From Nocardioides sp. (GTDB lineage: Bacteria; Actinomycetota; Actinomycetes; Propionibacteriales; Nocardioidaceae): a stretch of DNA of 12,080 nucleotides. The stretch's first letter is position 1. Each line of letters opens with the position of its first letter. The notes under the pieces were generated by a model. The model was not told the DNA's origin and did no database searches. It saw only the letters and a list, made by a program, of their open reading frames with translations. The DNA is taken from assembly GCA_029264225.1 (NCBI GenBank), contig JARICB010000329.1, positions 1 through 12,080 of the forward strand, read 5' to 3'. Position numbers and translations under genes: made by a program. Shown here one piece after another: positions 1-8,900 of this stretch.

Positions 1-757
1 CTCGCAGGTCCGACAGGCCCGCCTGCAGGTCACCCGGGTGATCGAGCAGGGTGCGGACGAACGCCGACCCGACGATCACGCCGTCGGCGTAGGAGGCGAC
101 TTCGGCGGCCTGGTCGCCGGTGCTGACTCCCAGCCCGACCCCGACGGGCAGTTCGGTCGTCGCCTTGGTGCGCGCCACGAGCGGGCCGGCGAGATCGCTG
201 CTTGCGGCGCGGACCCCCGTGACGCCCATGACGGCGGTGGCATAGACGAAGCCGCGACACGCTGCGGTGGTCATGGCGATCCGCTCCGGCGTCGAGCTCG
301 GCGCGACCAGGAAGATCTTGTCGAGGTCGTGTGCGTCGGCGGCAGCGATCCACTCGGCCCCGAAGTCGGGGGTGATGTCGGGGGTGATCAGGCCGGCCCC
401 ACCGGCGTTGGCGAGATCGGTGGCGAACCTCTCCACGCCGTAACGCTCGACCGGGTTCCAGTAGGTCATCACGACAGTGGGGGCGCCGGTGGCGGCGACC
501 GCCTCCACGACGCGAAGCACGTCGGCGGTGCGAATCCCGCCCTCGAGCGCCTGTTGGGCGGCCGCCTGGATCGTGGGGCCATCCATGACCGGGTCGCTGT
601 AGGGCAGGCCGATCTCGATCACGTCACAGCCCGCCTCGACCATGGCGCGCATGGTCTCGATGGAGCCCTCGACGGTAGGGAAACCGGCCGGCATATAGCC
701 GACCAGTGCTGCCCGGTCTTCGGAGCGGGCCTGCTCGACGGCGATGCGGGTGCTCAC
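1..757 (-). CDS. trpA: Tryptophan synthase alpha subunit (3' end cut by window)
   Basis: TrpA cleaves indole-3-glycerol phosphate to indole and glyceraldehyde-3-phosphate, and passes the indole through a tunnel to TrpB in the cytoplasmic alpha2-beta2 complex. The 252 visible codons begin at a GTG that overlaps the trpB stop (GTGA). The early YMPAGFP motif is typical. The catalytic glutamate is E48 in [11 protein letters not shown] and the catalytic aspartate is D59 in PVMDGPTIQ, close to E49 and D60 of the enteric enzymes. The phosphate-binding segments [13 protein letters not shown] and [10 protein letters not shown] are present near the end. The family is usually about 260-270 residues, so only the last few residues should be missing. 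It is the last visible gene of the trp run and is probably translationally coupled to trpB. Identification is secure. Confidence 0.97.
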   Translation of the reverse strand, partial: MSTRIAVEQARSEDRAALVGYMPAGFPTVEGSIETMRAMVEAGCDVIEIGLPYSDPVMDGPTIQAAAQQALEGGIRTADVLRVVEAVAATGAPTVVMTYWNPVERYGVERFATDLANAGGAGLITPDITPDFGAEWIAAADAHDLDKIFLVAPSSTPERIAMTTAACRGFVYATAVMGVTGVRAASSDLAGPLVARTKATTELPVGVGLGVSTGDQAAEVASYADGVIVGSAFVRTLLDHPGDLQAGLSDLR

Positions 758-2049
758 TGGCGGCCTTCCTCGGCGCGCGGGTCGGTATCGGGATCGCCGA
801 GCGGGTCGGCGCTCACCTCGGCAGGATCGCCCAGGCCGAACCACTCCACCGCGGTGCCCATGTCCTTGTCGCCGCGACCGGACAGGTTGATGATGATCGT
901 CGCGTCCGGCCCCTTCTCCTGGCCCAGGCGTCGGGCGATCTCGAGGCCACCGGCGATGGCGTGGGCCGACTCGATGGCCGGGATGATGCCCTCGGTGCGG
1001 CTCAACAGCGCAAAGGCCTCCATGGCCTCACTGTCGGTGACCGGGGTGTAGGTCGCCCGACCAGTGGCTGCCAGGTGGGCGTGCTGGGGACCCACTCCGG
1101 GGTAGTCCAGGCCGGCCGAGATCGAGTGCGAGTCGACGGTCTGGCCATCCTCGTCCTGGAGCACGTAGGTGCGGGCACCATGCAGCACCCCCGCCTCGCC
1201 GGCGTGGATGGTCGCAGCATGACGACCGGTCTCGACGCCGTCTCCGCCGGGTTCGAGTCCGTGGATCTCCACGCTCTCGTCGTCGAGGAACGCGGTGAAC
1301 AGGCCGATGGCGTTGGACCCGCCGCCGACGCAGGCCGCGATCGCGTCCGGGAGCACGCCGTACTGCTCGAGGCACTGGGCGCGAGCCTCGTCGCCGATGC
1401 CGCGGGTGAAGTCACGGACCATGCTTGGGAACGGGTGCGGTCCAGCGGCGGTGCCGAAGAGGTAGGCCGTGTGGTCGACGCTGGCCACCCAGTCGCGCAA
1501 CGCCTCGTTGATGGCGTCCTTGAGGGTGGCGCTGCCGGAGTCGACCGGAATGACCTTGGCCCCGAGCAGGTGCATTCGTGCCACGTTGAGTGCCTGGCGG
1601 CGGGTGTCGACCGAGCCCATGTAGACGGTGCAGTCGAGCCCGAAGTAGGCCGCTGCGGTGGCGCTGGCGACACCGTGCTGACCGGCACCGGTCTCGGCGA
1701 TCACCCGGGTCTTGCCCATGCGTCGGGTCAGCAGCGCCTGGCCGAGCACGTTGCGGATCTTGTGGGCGCCGGTGTGGTTGATGTCCTCCCGCTTGAGCAG
1801 GACCCGGGCCCCGACCTGGGCGGAGAGCCGCTCGGCGTTGTAGAGCAGGCTCGGAGTGCCGGCGTATTCGCGGCAGATCGCCTCGAACTCGGCCACGAAC
1901 ACCGGGTCGGCCATGGCGCTGTGCCAGGCGTCGGTGAGTTCGTCCAGCGCCGCTACCAGGGCCTCGGGCATGAAACGCCCGCCCCAGGCGTCGCCGAAGT
2001 AGCCTGCCTTGTTGGCGTCGTACTGACTCACGGCCTGCTTCTGGGACAT
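754..2049 (-). CDS. trpB: Tryptophan synthase beta subunit
   Basis: TrpB is the PLP enzyme that condenses indole with serine to give tryptophan, working with TrpA. The product has 431 residues, a usual length. The PLP lysine is K97 in [10 protein letters not shown], the catalytic-type glutamate is E119 in [10 protein letters not shown], the phosphate-binding loop is GGGSNAIG (242-249), and the C-terminal NLSGRGDKD motif is intact. R99 stands where many homologues have asparagine. I chose the ATG at 2049 because an AGGAG lies 7 bases upstream. A GTG one codon earlier is also open but only 4 bases from that site. The start overlaps the trpC stop (TGATG) and the stop overlaps the trpA start, so translational coupling through trpC, trpB and trpA is likely. 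Confidence 0.98.
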   Translation of the reverse strand: MSQKQAVSQYDANKAGYFGDAWGGRFMPEALVAALDELTDAWHSAMADPVFVAEFEAICREYAGTPSLLYNAERLSAQVGARVLLKREDINHTGAHKIRNVLGQALLTRRMGKTRVIAETGAGQHGVASATAAAYFGLDCTVYMGSVDTRRQALNVARMHLLGAKVIPVDSGSATLKDAINEALRDWVASVDHTAYLFGTAAGPHPFPSMVRDFTRGIGDEARAQCLEQYGVLPDAIAACVGGGSNAIGLFTAFLDDESVEIHGLEPGGDGVETGRHAATIHAGEAGVLHGARTYVLQDEDGQTVDSHSISAGLDYPGVGPQHAHLAATGRATYTPVTDSEAMEAFALLSRTEGIIPAIESAHAIAGGLEIARRLGQEKGPDATIIINLSGRGDKDMGTAVEWFGLGDPAEVSADPLGDPDTDPRAEEGRQ

Positions 2050-2828
2050 CACTGCACTCCTGTCATGGCCCGGACGGCCGCGGCAGGGTCGCCGTCCTTG
2101 ACCAGCGCCTCACCGACCAGTACGACACTGGCCCCTTCGGAGACGAAACGTGTGACGTCGTCGGGACCACTGATCCCGGACTCGGCCACCCGGATCCGGT
2201 CATCGGGGATCAGCGGCGCGAGTCGGGCGAAGGTGTCGTTGTCGACGGCCAGTGTCTTGAGATTGCGTGCGTTGACACCGATCAACTCGGCACCGAGGTC
2301 GACGGCACGCTCGGTCTCGGCCTCGTCGTGCACCTCGACGAGCACGGTCAGGCCGAGCTCCCGGGCCTCGTCGTGGAGTCGGCGCAGCGTGTCGTCGTCG
2401 AGGGCCGCCACGATCAGCAGGGCCAGGTCGGCACCAGCGGCCCGGGCCTCCACGAGCTGATAGCTGGTGACGATGAAGTCCTTGCGCAGGATCGGTGTGT
2501 CCACTGCGGCCCGGACCAGGCGCAGGTCGTCGAGGCTGCCGTTGAAGCGGCGCTGCTCGGTCAGCACCGAGATCGCTGCGGCGCCGCCCGCGGTGTAGGC
2601 CACCGCGAGCGCGGCGGGATCGGGGATGTCAGCCAGGTCGCCCTTGCTGGGGCTCTTGCGCTTCACCTCGGCGATCACGCTGGAGCCGGGGGCGCGGAAG
2701 TGCGGCATCGGATCGCGGGCCGCGTCGACGTCGGCGAGTGCGGCACGCAGGTCGGACAGGGACGTGGCAGCCTCGCGGGGGGCGAGATCCTCGCGCACGC
2801 CGGCGATGATCTGGTCGAGCACGGACAT
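2049..2828 (-). CDS. trpC: Indole-3-glycerol phosphate synthase
   Basis: TrpC closes the indole ring by converting carboxyphenylaminodeoxyribulose phosphate to indole-3-glycerol phosphate, the substrate of TrpA. The 259-residue product is a single-function enzyme with no PRAI fusion. The expected TIM-barrel active-site residues are present: E54 and K56 in [13 protein letters not shown]116 in ILRKDFI, E165 in [11 protein letters not shown]186 in [11 protein letters not shown], and E216 and S217 in [15 protein letters not shown] near the end binds phosphate in the family. I place the start at the ATG at 2828, about 7 bases after an AGAGGG ribosome-binding site. A GTG two codons upstream lies too close to that site. 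The gene follows DUF2752 after 43 bases and overlaps trpB. Confidence 0.97.
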   Translation of the reverse strand: MSVLDQIIAGVREDLAPREAATSLSDLRAALADVDAARDPMPHFRAPGSSVIAEVKRKSPSKGDLADIPDPAALAVAYTAGGAAAISVLTEQRRFNGSLDDLRLVRAAVDTPILRKDFIVTSYQLVEARAAGADLALLIVAALDDDTLRRLHDEARELGLTVLVEVHDEAETERAVDLGAELIGVNARNLKTLAVDNDTFARLAPLIPDDRIRVAESGISGPDDVTRFVSEGASVVLVGEALVKDGDPAAAVRAMTGVQ

Positions 2829-2871
2829 GGCCACACCCTCTCACCTCGGCGGTGACGTCACCGACGGCGGC

Positions 2872-3276
2872 TCAGGCAGCGAGCCAGGAGCCGGGCAGGT
2901 TGCGGGCCACGGTGAAGACCCCGATCACCGCCAAGCCACCTACCCAGGCCCAGGTAGGGATCGTCAGCGGACGCATCGCCTCTCCCCCGCGCCAGCAGGC
3001 GATGAGACGGCGCACGAAGAAGGCAACGACTACGGGGATCGCCACTACGAAGAGCAGGTTGCTCGACAGCGCGGCACCAAGATCGAGATGAGTCAGGTCG
3101 TTGACCGCGCGGAGGCTGCCGCAGGCGGGGCAATCGAGCTGGGTCAACCACTTCGTGGGGCACCAGCCCCAACTGTTGGACACGTGCGGATCACGCAGGC
3201 GCAGCGCAAGGACCGCCAACGCGGCGACGGCGCCTGCGGCAAGCGGGGATGCGAGCCGGCGGGCCCGCGAAGCCAT
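2872..3276 (-). CDS. DUF2752 family membrane protein
   Basis: A 134-residue integral membrane protein of the DUF2752 family, whose biochemical role is not established. The family hallmark is visible: a first cysteine in WGWCPTKWLT (C39), then DCPACGSLRAV with C49, C52 and R56. The cysteine pair suggests a metal- or redox-type site, but that is inference. About three hydrophobic stretches can be seen, at residues 10-27, 70-92 and 107-125, with a positively charged N-terminus (MASRARR). The ATG overlaps the stop of the HGxxPAAW gene (TGATG), so the two are probably translationally coupled. trpC starts 43 bases downstream. The consistent company of trp genes suggests a supporting role in the cell, but the sequence does not show what that role is. 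Confidence 0.88.
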   Translation of the reverse strand: MASRARRLASPLAAGAVAALAVLALRLRDPHVSNSWGWCPTKWLTQLDCPACGSLRAVNDLTHLDLGAALSSNLLFVVAIPVVVAFFVRRLIACWRGGEAMRPLTIPTWAWVGGLAVIGVFTVARNLPGSWLAA

Positions 3277-3473
3277 CAGGCCTCGTTGTGGAAACCGAGC
3301 CTGGCCATGACCCAGAAGAGCGGAAGGGCACCGAGGCCCAGGAAGACTCCGAGCCAGAACAACGTCATGCTCACCGGCGTGAGCATCAGGGAGATGCCGC
3401 CGATGAGGAAGCCGAGCATGCTCACACCCACAGCGGTCCAGGCTGCCGGGGTGTTGCCGTGGTTGTTCGCCAT
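3276..3473 (-). CDS. HGxxPAAW family small membrane protein
   Basis: A 65-residue protein carrying the defining motif of its family near the N-terminus, HGNTPAAW at residues 5-12. Two transmembrane helices follow, at about 13-31 and 35-56, and the tail is short and polar. The family is common in Actinomycetota, usually inside or beside trp operons, and its function is unknown. The ATG start is well supported: GAGGAG lies 6 bases upstream. The stop overlaps the DUF2752 start. It follows the Trp-associated membrane protein after 43 bases. Small size, intact motif and tight packing argue that this is a real gene and not a chance ORF. Confidence 0.9.
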   Translation of the reverse strand: MANNHGNTPAAWTAVGVSMLGFLIGGISLMLTPVSMTLFWLGVFLGLGALPLFWVMARLGFHNEA

Positions 3474-3516
3474 GCTGAGCTCCTCGTAACGCAGGTCGGT
3501 CCCGATCGTGCGCCGC

Positions 3517-4131
3517 TCAGTCTAGAGGTCGCTCGGGCTCGGTCGGGTCATACCCCTCATCGAGGGCCTTCCAGATGTCGAGGTTGCCCTCCGGTTCCGC
3601 AGCCACCGGGGCAGCATCCGCGCCCGTGCCCGTGGGTGCGTCGTAGCGCGTGCCCATCTCGGGCCAGGACGGGGCGAACCGGACGGCCGCCGCCGTGGCC
3701 ACGACACTGGCGACGGCGCCGACCAGCGCAGCGGCGTACCAGCCGGTGAAGGAGACCTCGCTCGTGTCGAGGCCGGACGCGGCGCGCAGGGCTTCGGCCA
3801 GGTCGTCGGGCAGCGTGGCGAAGGCAAGAACAGCGGTGACGAGCAGACCGAGCGCGGTCACGGCAGCGAGGACCGCGACCGATCGACGGATGCGGCCACG
3901 GGTGACGAGGAGCACCCCCCAGCACGCGAGTACGACGAGGGCGAGCGCGGCGGCCAGGGGCGACTCGCGCAGTCCGGCCAGGTCGAGGCTCGCGGCAGCT
4001 GGGGCATTGTCGGTGTCGACATTGCCCGACGAACCGGCTACCCACGGCTGGGCGCCGGCCACGGCCGCCATGGTCGCGCCGGCGAGGCCGACCAGGACGA
4101 TGGGTCCGAAGGTGCGTCGCGGCTCAGGCAT
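3517..4131 (-). CDS. Trp biosynthesis-associated membrane protein (TIGR02234 type)
   Basis: A 204-residue protein matching the pattern of the actinobacterial TIGR02234 membrane proteins that accompany trp genes. Four hydrophobic helices are visible at about residues 10-28, 57-77, 84-105 and 131-151. A loop with AQPWV lies after the first helix. The cytoplasmic-type tail holds a [11 protein letters not shown] segment (156-166) and ends with [15 protein letters not shown], both typical of this family. Its molecular role is not known. The ATG overlaps the hisI reading frame by 8 bases, indicating coupled translation. In many related genomes trpE sits between hisI and this gene, but here they are directly joined. 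Family assignment rests on motif and topology recognition and not on a profile search. Confidence 0.85.
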   Translation of the reverse strand: MPEPRRTFGPIVLVGLAGATMAAVAGAQPWVAGSSGNVDTDNAPAAASLDLAGLRESPLAAALALVVLACWGVLLVTRGRIRRSVAVLAAVTALGLLVTAVLAFATLPDDLAEALRAASGLDTSEVSFTGWYAAALVGAVASVVATAAAVRFAPSWPEMGTRYDAPTGTGADAAPVAAEPEGNLDIWKALDEGYDPTEPERPLD

Positions 4132-4489
4132 CGAACCTCGCCTCGACCGGGGTTGGCAGCAGGTCTGCGTCGAAGCACGTGCGGTCTCCGGTGTGACAGG
4201 CGGCGCCGACCTGGTCGACGCTTACCAAGATGGTGTCGCCGTCGCAGTCGAGTCGCACCTCGCGCACGTGCTGGAAGTGGCCGGAGGTGTCGCCCTTGAC
4301 CCAATACTCCTGCCGCGAGCGGCTCCAGTACGTCGCACGGCCCGTCGTCAGGGTGCGGGCAAGCGCCTCGTCGTCCATCCAGCCGAGCATCAACACCTCG
4401 CCGGTGTCGTGCTGCTGGGCGATCGCCGGCACCAGCCCGTCGGACGTGCGCTTGAGACGTGCGGCGATGGTCGGATCGAGGGAGCTCAC
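4124..4489 (-). CDS. hisI: Phosphoribosyl-AMP cyclohydrolase
   Basis: HisI opens the adenine ring of phosphoribosyl-AMP, the third step of histidine synthesis, as a cytoplasmic zinc-dependent dimer. The product has 121 residues, so it is the stand-alone form without a fused HisE pyrophosphatase. Family motifs are intact: [12 protein letters not shown] (32-43), [15 protein letters not shown] (52-66), the metal-binding DCDGD (D81, C82, D83, D85) and [10 protein letters not shown] (C98, C105). The start is the GTG at 4489. The frame stays open upstream, but those codons overlap pabC and encode no family sequence. Only 10 bases separate it from the pabC stop, and its stop lies inside the start region of the next gene, so it is internal to the operon. 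Confidence 0.95.
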   Translation of the reverse strand: MSSLDPTIAARLKRTSDGLVPAIAQQHDTGEVLMLGWMDDEALARTLTTGRATYWSRSRQEYWVKGDTSGHFQHVREVRLDCDGDTILVSVDQVGAACHTGDRTCFDADLLPTPVEARFDA

Positions 4490-4499
4490 GGTCCCAGTA

Positions 4500-5321
4500 T
4501 CAGGGGTCGAGGTGCTCGGCCTCGCGCCGAGCCCAGGTCTGCATGCACTCCGCGGTGATCGGTCCCGGGGCGGGCAGGTCGCGGTCGTCCCAGCGGCTGA
4601 TCGCCTGCACGTCGCGGGTCGTGGAGACCAAGAACGCTTCACTGGCCTGCTCGATGACCGAGATCGGTTCGTCGATCTCGACTCCCCCGCACCACTCGAG
4701 CACCAGCGCTCGAGTCACCCCGGCCAGGCAGCCGCCGGCCAGCGTCGGGGTCCGGAGCTCGCCGTCGACGACGTAGAAGATGTTGGAGCCGGTGCCCTCG
4801 CACAGATGGCCGGCGGTGTTGGCGAAGATCGCCTCGCTCGCACCACGCTCGCTCGCATGGGCGAGGGCGATCACGTTCTCTGCATATGAGGTCGTCTTCA
4901 GCCCCGCGGTAGCGCCGTGCTCGTTGCGCAGCCACGGCACCGTCGCCACGGCGGTGGCGACGGGCATCGGGTTGATCGTGGAGTAGGCGACCACGAGGGT
5001 GGCCGGGCCGTCGCCGCGACCGGATCCCATGGGCGCCGGGCCGGCGGTGTAGGTGATCCGGAGTCGACCGAGCGGGTCATTGTTTCCCGCCAGCACTTCG
5101 GCAACTCCGCGGCGTACGTCTTGGTCGTCGGGGGCTACCAGCCCCAGCCCGTTTGCCGAGCGGGCCAGCCGCTGCAGGTGGCGGGTCAGCGCGAACGGCT
5201 CACCGTGCAGTGTCTTGATCGACTCGAAGACCCCGTCACCGACGGTGAATCCGTGGTCGGTCACCGACAGGACGGCTCCGGTCGGGTCATCGAGAAGGTC
5301 ACCGTTCAGCCAGGCACGCAT
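4500..5321 (-). CDS. pabC: Aminodeacylchorismate lyase / class IV PLP aminotransferase
   Basis: A 273-residue fold-type IV PLP enzyme. It most likely releases pyruvate from aminodeoxychorismate to give p-aminobenzoate for folate synthesis. Visible features are the N-terminal [13 protein letters not shown] segment (22-34), the likely PLP lysine K142 in [11 protein letters not shown], the EGTGSNIF motif and GCLAGVTR near the C-terminus. The ATG at 5321 is chosen because family sequence (MRAWLNG) starts there. No clear ribosome-binding site precedes it, so translation may be leaderless. The frame is open further upstream, but that stretch runs into the tRNA region and is not coding. It heads the minus-strand run. 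The class also contains branched-chain and D-amino-acid aminotransferases, so substrate choice is less certain than the fold. Confidence 0.85.
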   Translation of the reverse strand: MRAWLNGDLLDDPTGAVLSVTDHGFTVGDGVFESIKTLHGEPFALTRHLQRLARSANGLGLVAPDDQDVRRGVAEVLAGNNDPLGRLRITYTAGPAPMGSGRGDGPATLVVAYSTINPMPVATAVATVPWLRNEHGATAGLKTTSYAENVIALAHASERGASEAIFANTAGHLCEGTGSNIFYVVDGELRTPTLAGGCLAGVTRALVLEWCGGVEIDEPISVIEQASEAFLVSTTRDVQAISRWDDRDLPAPGPITAECMQTWARREAEHLDP

Positions 5322-5393
5322 AAGCCGAGCGTAGTCGCGGCTGGGTTCGCGCGGCTGTGGCCTCCTCCCGGCACCCCGACAACCGGGGGTGAT

Positions 5394-5423
5394 TTTGGCG
5401 CCGCGTTGACCATGGGCTACTGT
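5394..5423 (+). promoter_or_regulatory. Possible promoter of the tRNA array
   Basis: A TACTGT hexamer (5418-5423), a common actinobacterial -10 form, lies about 43 bases before the first tRNA. A weak TTTGGC (5394-5399) sits 18 bases upstream of it. A TTGACC at 5406-5411 looks better as a -35 but is only 6 bases from that -10. A stable small hairpin (CCCCG, loop ACAAC, CGGGG at 5374-5388) lies just upstream in the divergent region shared with pabC. Called by eye only. Confidence 0.3.
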
Positions 5424-5465
5424 TCCACTCGCGCTTCCACCTGTTAGCCGGAGGGAAGTCTGCAA

Positions 5466-5538
5466 GCGGACATAGCTCAGTTGGTAGAGCGCAACCTTGC
5501 CAAGGTTGAGGTCGCGAGTTCGAGTCTCGTTGTCCGCT
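5466..5538 (+). tRNA. tRNA-Gly (GCC)
   Basis: A complete cloverleaf can be folded. Acceptor arms GCGGACA (5466-5472) and TGTCCGC (5531-5537) pair and are followed by discriminator T. The D arm is GCTC/GAGC. Anticodon stem CAACC/GGTTG encloses loop TTGCCAA, giving anticodon GCC at 5499-5501. The T arm is GCGAG/CTCGT (one G-T wobble) around TTCGAGT. The CCA end is not encoded. It is the first of three tRNAs in the array. Confidence 0.97.
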
Positions 5539-5585
5539 CGGAGAGGTCTCTCCCACGTACCTTTCGTGTTCGGGAAGGCCATCGT

Positions 5586-5656
5586 GGTGGGTTGGCCGAG
5601 AGGCGAGGCAACGGACTGCAAATCCGTGTACACGGGTTCAAATCCCGTACCCACCT
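5586..5656 (+). tRNA. tRNA-Cys (GCA)
   Basis: Acceptor arms GGTGGGT (5586-5592) and ACCCACC (5649-5655) pair, with discriminator T. Anticodon stem ACGGA/TCCGT encloses CTGCAAA, giving anticodon GCA at 5618-5620. The T arm is CGGG/CCCG-type around TTCAAAT. A CCA follows directly at 5657-5659, so this is the only one of the three with an encoded CCA end. It lies 47 bases after tRNA-Gly. Confidence 0.96.
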
Positions 5657-5684
5657 CCAGCTTCACAACTAAATGCAAGACCTC

Positions 5685-5756
5685 GGGCGATTGGCGCAGC
5701 GGTAGCGCGCTTCCCTGACACGGAAGAGGTCACTGGTTCAAACCCAGTATCGCCCA
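5685..5756 (+). tRNA. tRNA-Val (GAC)
   Basis: Acceptor arms GGGCGAT (5685-5691) and ATCGCCC (5749-5755) pair, with discriminator A. The D arm is GCGC/GCGC. Anticodon stem CTTCC/GGAAG encloses CTGACAC, giving anticodon GAC at 5717-5719. The T arm is ACTGG/CCAGT around TTCAAAC. The 3' CCA is not encoded. This is the last tRNA before the accessory region, so it is a natural place to look for an integration site, but no copy of its 3' end was found further along the window. Confidence 0.97.
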
Positions 5757-5762
5757 CACTAT

Positions 5763-5785
5763 AACCGCAGGTCAGAGGCGGTTTT
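5763..5785 (+). terminator. Terminator-like hairpin after the tRNA array
   Basis: AACCGC (5763-5768) pairs perfectly with GCGGTT (5778-5783) across a 9-base loop. The 3' arm runs into TTTT. It starts seven bases after tRNA-Val, where an intrinsic terminator or a processing stop for the array would be expected. The stem is only 6 bp, so strength is uncertain. Confidence 0.5.
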
Positions 5786-5824
5786 CCCCCGAATCGAAGT
5801 CGGAGCGGGGAGCGACGGGAAGAG

Positions 5825-5859
5825 GGAGCGGCCAGTTCTGGTCGCTCCTGTCTTCATTT
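5825..5859 (+). terminator. Strong hairpin between tRNA array and helicase
   Basis: A 10-bp stem (5825-5834 with 5839-5848) has one G-T wobble and a 4-base GTTC loop, followed by TGTCTTCATTT. It is the strongest inverted repeat seen between the tRNAs and the helicase. It probably serves as the main terminator isolating the helicase from tRNA transcription. The rest of the 5757-5947 gap holds a weaker inverted repeat (GCTGC 5908-5912 with GCAGC 5921-5925) just upstream of the helicase start, which could be an operator. No clear helicase promoter was seen. Confidence 0.55.
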
Positions 5860-5947
5860 GGAGCTGCCACAACCTGGTCACCGTTCCGCTACCCAACGTG
5901 CCGAGTTGCTGCACCAAGTAGCAGCCCCAGCGTGAGAGCTTTGGCGC

Positions 5948-8900
5948 GTGACGGAACAACCGCTTGCCCTGGGGCTTTACGAGCAGCTCATGACCGCGAA
6001 GTTGCAGACCGCGCTGGGCGCAGAGTCAGAGCTCAGGTCCAGCATCGCCAAGGTCGATACAGCCGACCAGCCGCACGTGTTGGCAAGGCACGTCTACGAG
6101 CTCACCCGTCGCGCGCTGGAGAATCGAACCGACCCGGATTCTCGGATCCAGCTCCTCAATATCCTCGTCGACGTCCTCGAAGATCCTGACTCCGCAGTAG
6201 TTGCCCCGACACGGCAACTGCGTCGGCTCGCCGTGCCCTCGGGTCCGGGCACGGCGGAGATCGAATCCATTCGCCCTAGGACACCGCTGGCTGACGCAGC
6301 GCTATTGACCAACAGCGCGGGCGAGCCCAACCTGGCGGCCGAACTACGCGCAGAGATCGACACCTCCGACGAGGTCGACCTGCTGTGCGCCTTCGTGAAG
6401 TGGCACGGCCTCCGGCTGTTGGAAGACCAGCTCGGACGCCTGCGCCGTCGCCGCGCGCCCCTACGTGTAATCACCACGACCTACATGGGCGCGACCGAGC
6501 GGGCCGCGCTCGACCGACTCGTGCGCGAGCTTGGGGCTGAGGTGCGGATCCAATACGACACCGCGCGCACCCGCCTCCACGCCAAAGCATGGACATTTCG
6601 TCGCGAGACCGGCTACGACACGGCGTACGTCGGCTCCTCCAACCTCTCCCGCGCTGCCCTCCTCGACGGGGTCGAGTGGAACGTCAGACTTTCCCGAGTC
6701 GCCACGCCTTCGTTGCTGGACAAGTTCCGCGCGACCTTCGAGACCTACTGGAACGATGCGAGCTTCGAGCTGTACGACCCTGACCGAGATCGGGACCGGC
6801 TGGATGACGCGCTTGCCGAGGCATCGGGCCGTCGACAGCACGACCGCTTGACGATCAGCCTGTCAGGACTAGAAGTCCGCCCGTTCCTCTACCAGCAACA
6901 GATGCTCGACGAATTGGCCGTGGAGCGCGACGTGCATGACCGGCATCGCAACCTGGTCGTCGCCGCCACCGGGACCGGCAAGACGGTCGTCGCCGCGCTC
7001 GACTATCGCCTACTGTGCGACCCCGCCGCCACCGACCGGCCACGACTGCTCTTTGTCGCGCACCGCAAGGAGATTCTGGAGCAGTCACTGCGCACCTACC
7101 GCGAAGTCCTTGCCGACCCAACCTTTGGTGAGCTGTATGTCGCGGGCGCACGTCCTGAACGATGGGACCACGTCTTCGCCAGTGTCCAGTCGCTGCAGTC
7201 GTACGGCGTCGCGAACATCCCAGCCCACAGCTACGAAATTGTCGTCATCGACGAGTTCCACCACGCACAAGCTCCGACGTACCGGCGATTGCTCGACCAT
7301 CTGATCCCGCGGGAGCTGCTCGGCCTCACCGCCACTCCCGAGCGCGCCGATGGCATCGATGTCCGCGCCGCGTTCTTCGACGGGCGAACCGCCACCGAGT
7401 TGCGGCTCTGGGACGCCCTGGGCAAGGACTTGCTCTGTCCCTTCCACTACTTCGCTGTCGCCGACGGCACCGATCTGCGCCGCATCACCTGGAGCCGGGG
7501 CCGGTACGACGAGGACGAGCTCTCGCACGTCTACACCGGCAACCGCGCGAGGGCCGCAATCGTCCTCAAGCAACTGCGCGAGAAGGTCATCGACCCGGGC
7601 TCGATGCGTGCCCTCGGATTCTGCGTCAGCGTCGCCCACGCCCGCTTCATGGCGCAGACTTTCACGGCCGCCGGCATCCCCGCACTCGCGGTCAGCGGCG
7701 ACACACCGGCCATCGACCGGCAGCGCGCACTGGAGGACCTGAAGTCTCGGCGCGTCAACGTCCTTTTCGCTGCCGACCTGTTCAACGAGGGCCTCGACCT
7801 CCCGGATGTTGACACGGTGCTGTTCCTTCGCCCGACCGAGAGCGCCACGGTCTTCCTGCAGCAGTTGGGTCGCGGGCTTCGCCGCACTCCCGACAAAGCG
7901 GTGCTGACCGTCCTCGACTTCGTTGGTCACCACCGTCAGGAGTTCCGTTTCGACAAGAAGCTGCGCGCGCTTACCGGTGAGACCCGGCGCGGCCTCGAGC
8001 GCGAGATCGAACGAGGCTTCCCCTTCCTGCCCTCCGGTTGTCAGATCGTGATGGACCGGCAGGCTCAGTCACTGATTCTGGACAACCTGCGGACCCAGGT
8101 CGCGAACAGTTGGAAGGCCATGACCGCAGAGCTTCGCTCCTACGGCGACCTCGACCTCCAGACCTTCGTGCACGAGTCGGGCATCGAACTGCCTGACATC
8201 TTGCGGCGCGGCAAGAAGTCCTGGACCCAACTCCGCCGAGACGCCGACCTTCCCACGCCCGATGGGACGCCACGCGAGACTGAGCTGCTCAGGCGGATTC
8301 GTGCGTTCGCCCACGTTGACGATCGGGTCCGGGCGGCCGGCTACGTCGGATTGCTGACGTCCGACACGAGCTATGACAACCTCACAGTTGCGGAACAGCG
8401 GCTGGCGCGGATGCTCTTCTTCTCCGTCTTCCCCAACGGCGGCGGCTTCACCGCCTACGACGACGGGCTGGCCGCCATCCGCAACGAAAACGCTGCCGCC
8501 GCCGAACTCGGCGCGGTCGTCGACCTTGTATTCGCCGAGACTCGCCATGGCGCCCTGCCACTGTCGGGATCACTCGAGCACCTACCGCTGCGCGTCCACG
8601 CGTCGTACCAACGCGAAGAAATACTCGCGGCCCTCGACTACGCCAATCTCCAACGCAAGCCGACGAGCATGATGCAAGGCGTCGCATACTCCGAAGCGTT
8701 CAACGTCGACGCCTTCTTCGTCACTTTGAAGAAGTCAGAGGCCGACTACTCCCCCACCACCATGTATCGCGACTACCCGATTAGCCCCACCTTGTTCCAT
8801 TGGGAGTCGCAAAACGCCACGTCCGGTGCCACCCCGACGGGCCGGCGCTACCTCGAAGGCACGAGTACCGTGTTGCTCTTCTGCCGGATCGAGCACAAGG

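Noticed and set aside
706..2460. 584-codon plus-strand open frame opposite trpB and trpC
   Set aside because: It is antisense to clearly conserved genes, has low-complexity Gly/Val/Asp/Arg-rich composition and matches no family. Long antisense frames are usual in high-GC DNA.
4490..4642. N-terminal extension of hisI
   Set aside because: The frame is open, but the extra residues are Arg/Pro/Thr-rich, overlap the pabC 3' end and do not resemble HisI.
5322..5465. Possible T-box, riboswitch or attenuator upstream of the pabC-his-trp run
   Set aside because: No leader peptide with Trp codons, no T-box sequence and no paired terminator/antiterminator could be made out on the minus strand; only a small GC hairpin at 5374-5388.
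5735..5760. tRNA-Val 3' end as an att site with a downstream duplicate
   Set aside because: I looked for a copy of the T-arm and acceptor end through 12080 and found none; a short CCCAGTATC match near 4493 is most likely chance.
7085..7933. 282-codon minus-strand frame opposite the helicase core
   Set aside because: The plus frame carries all helicase motifs in order; this antisense frame carries none and is compositionally biased.
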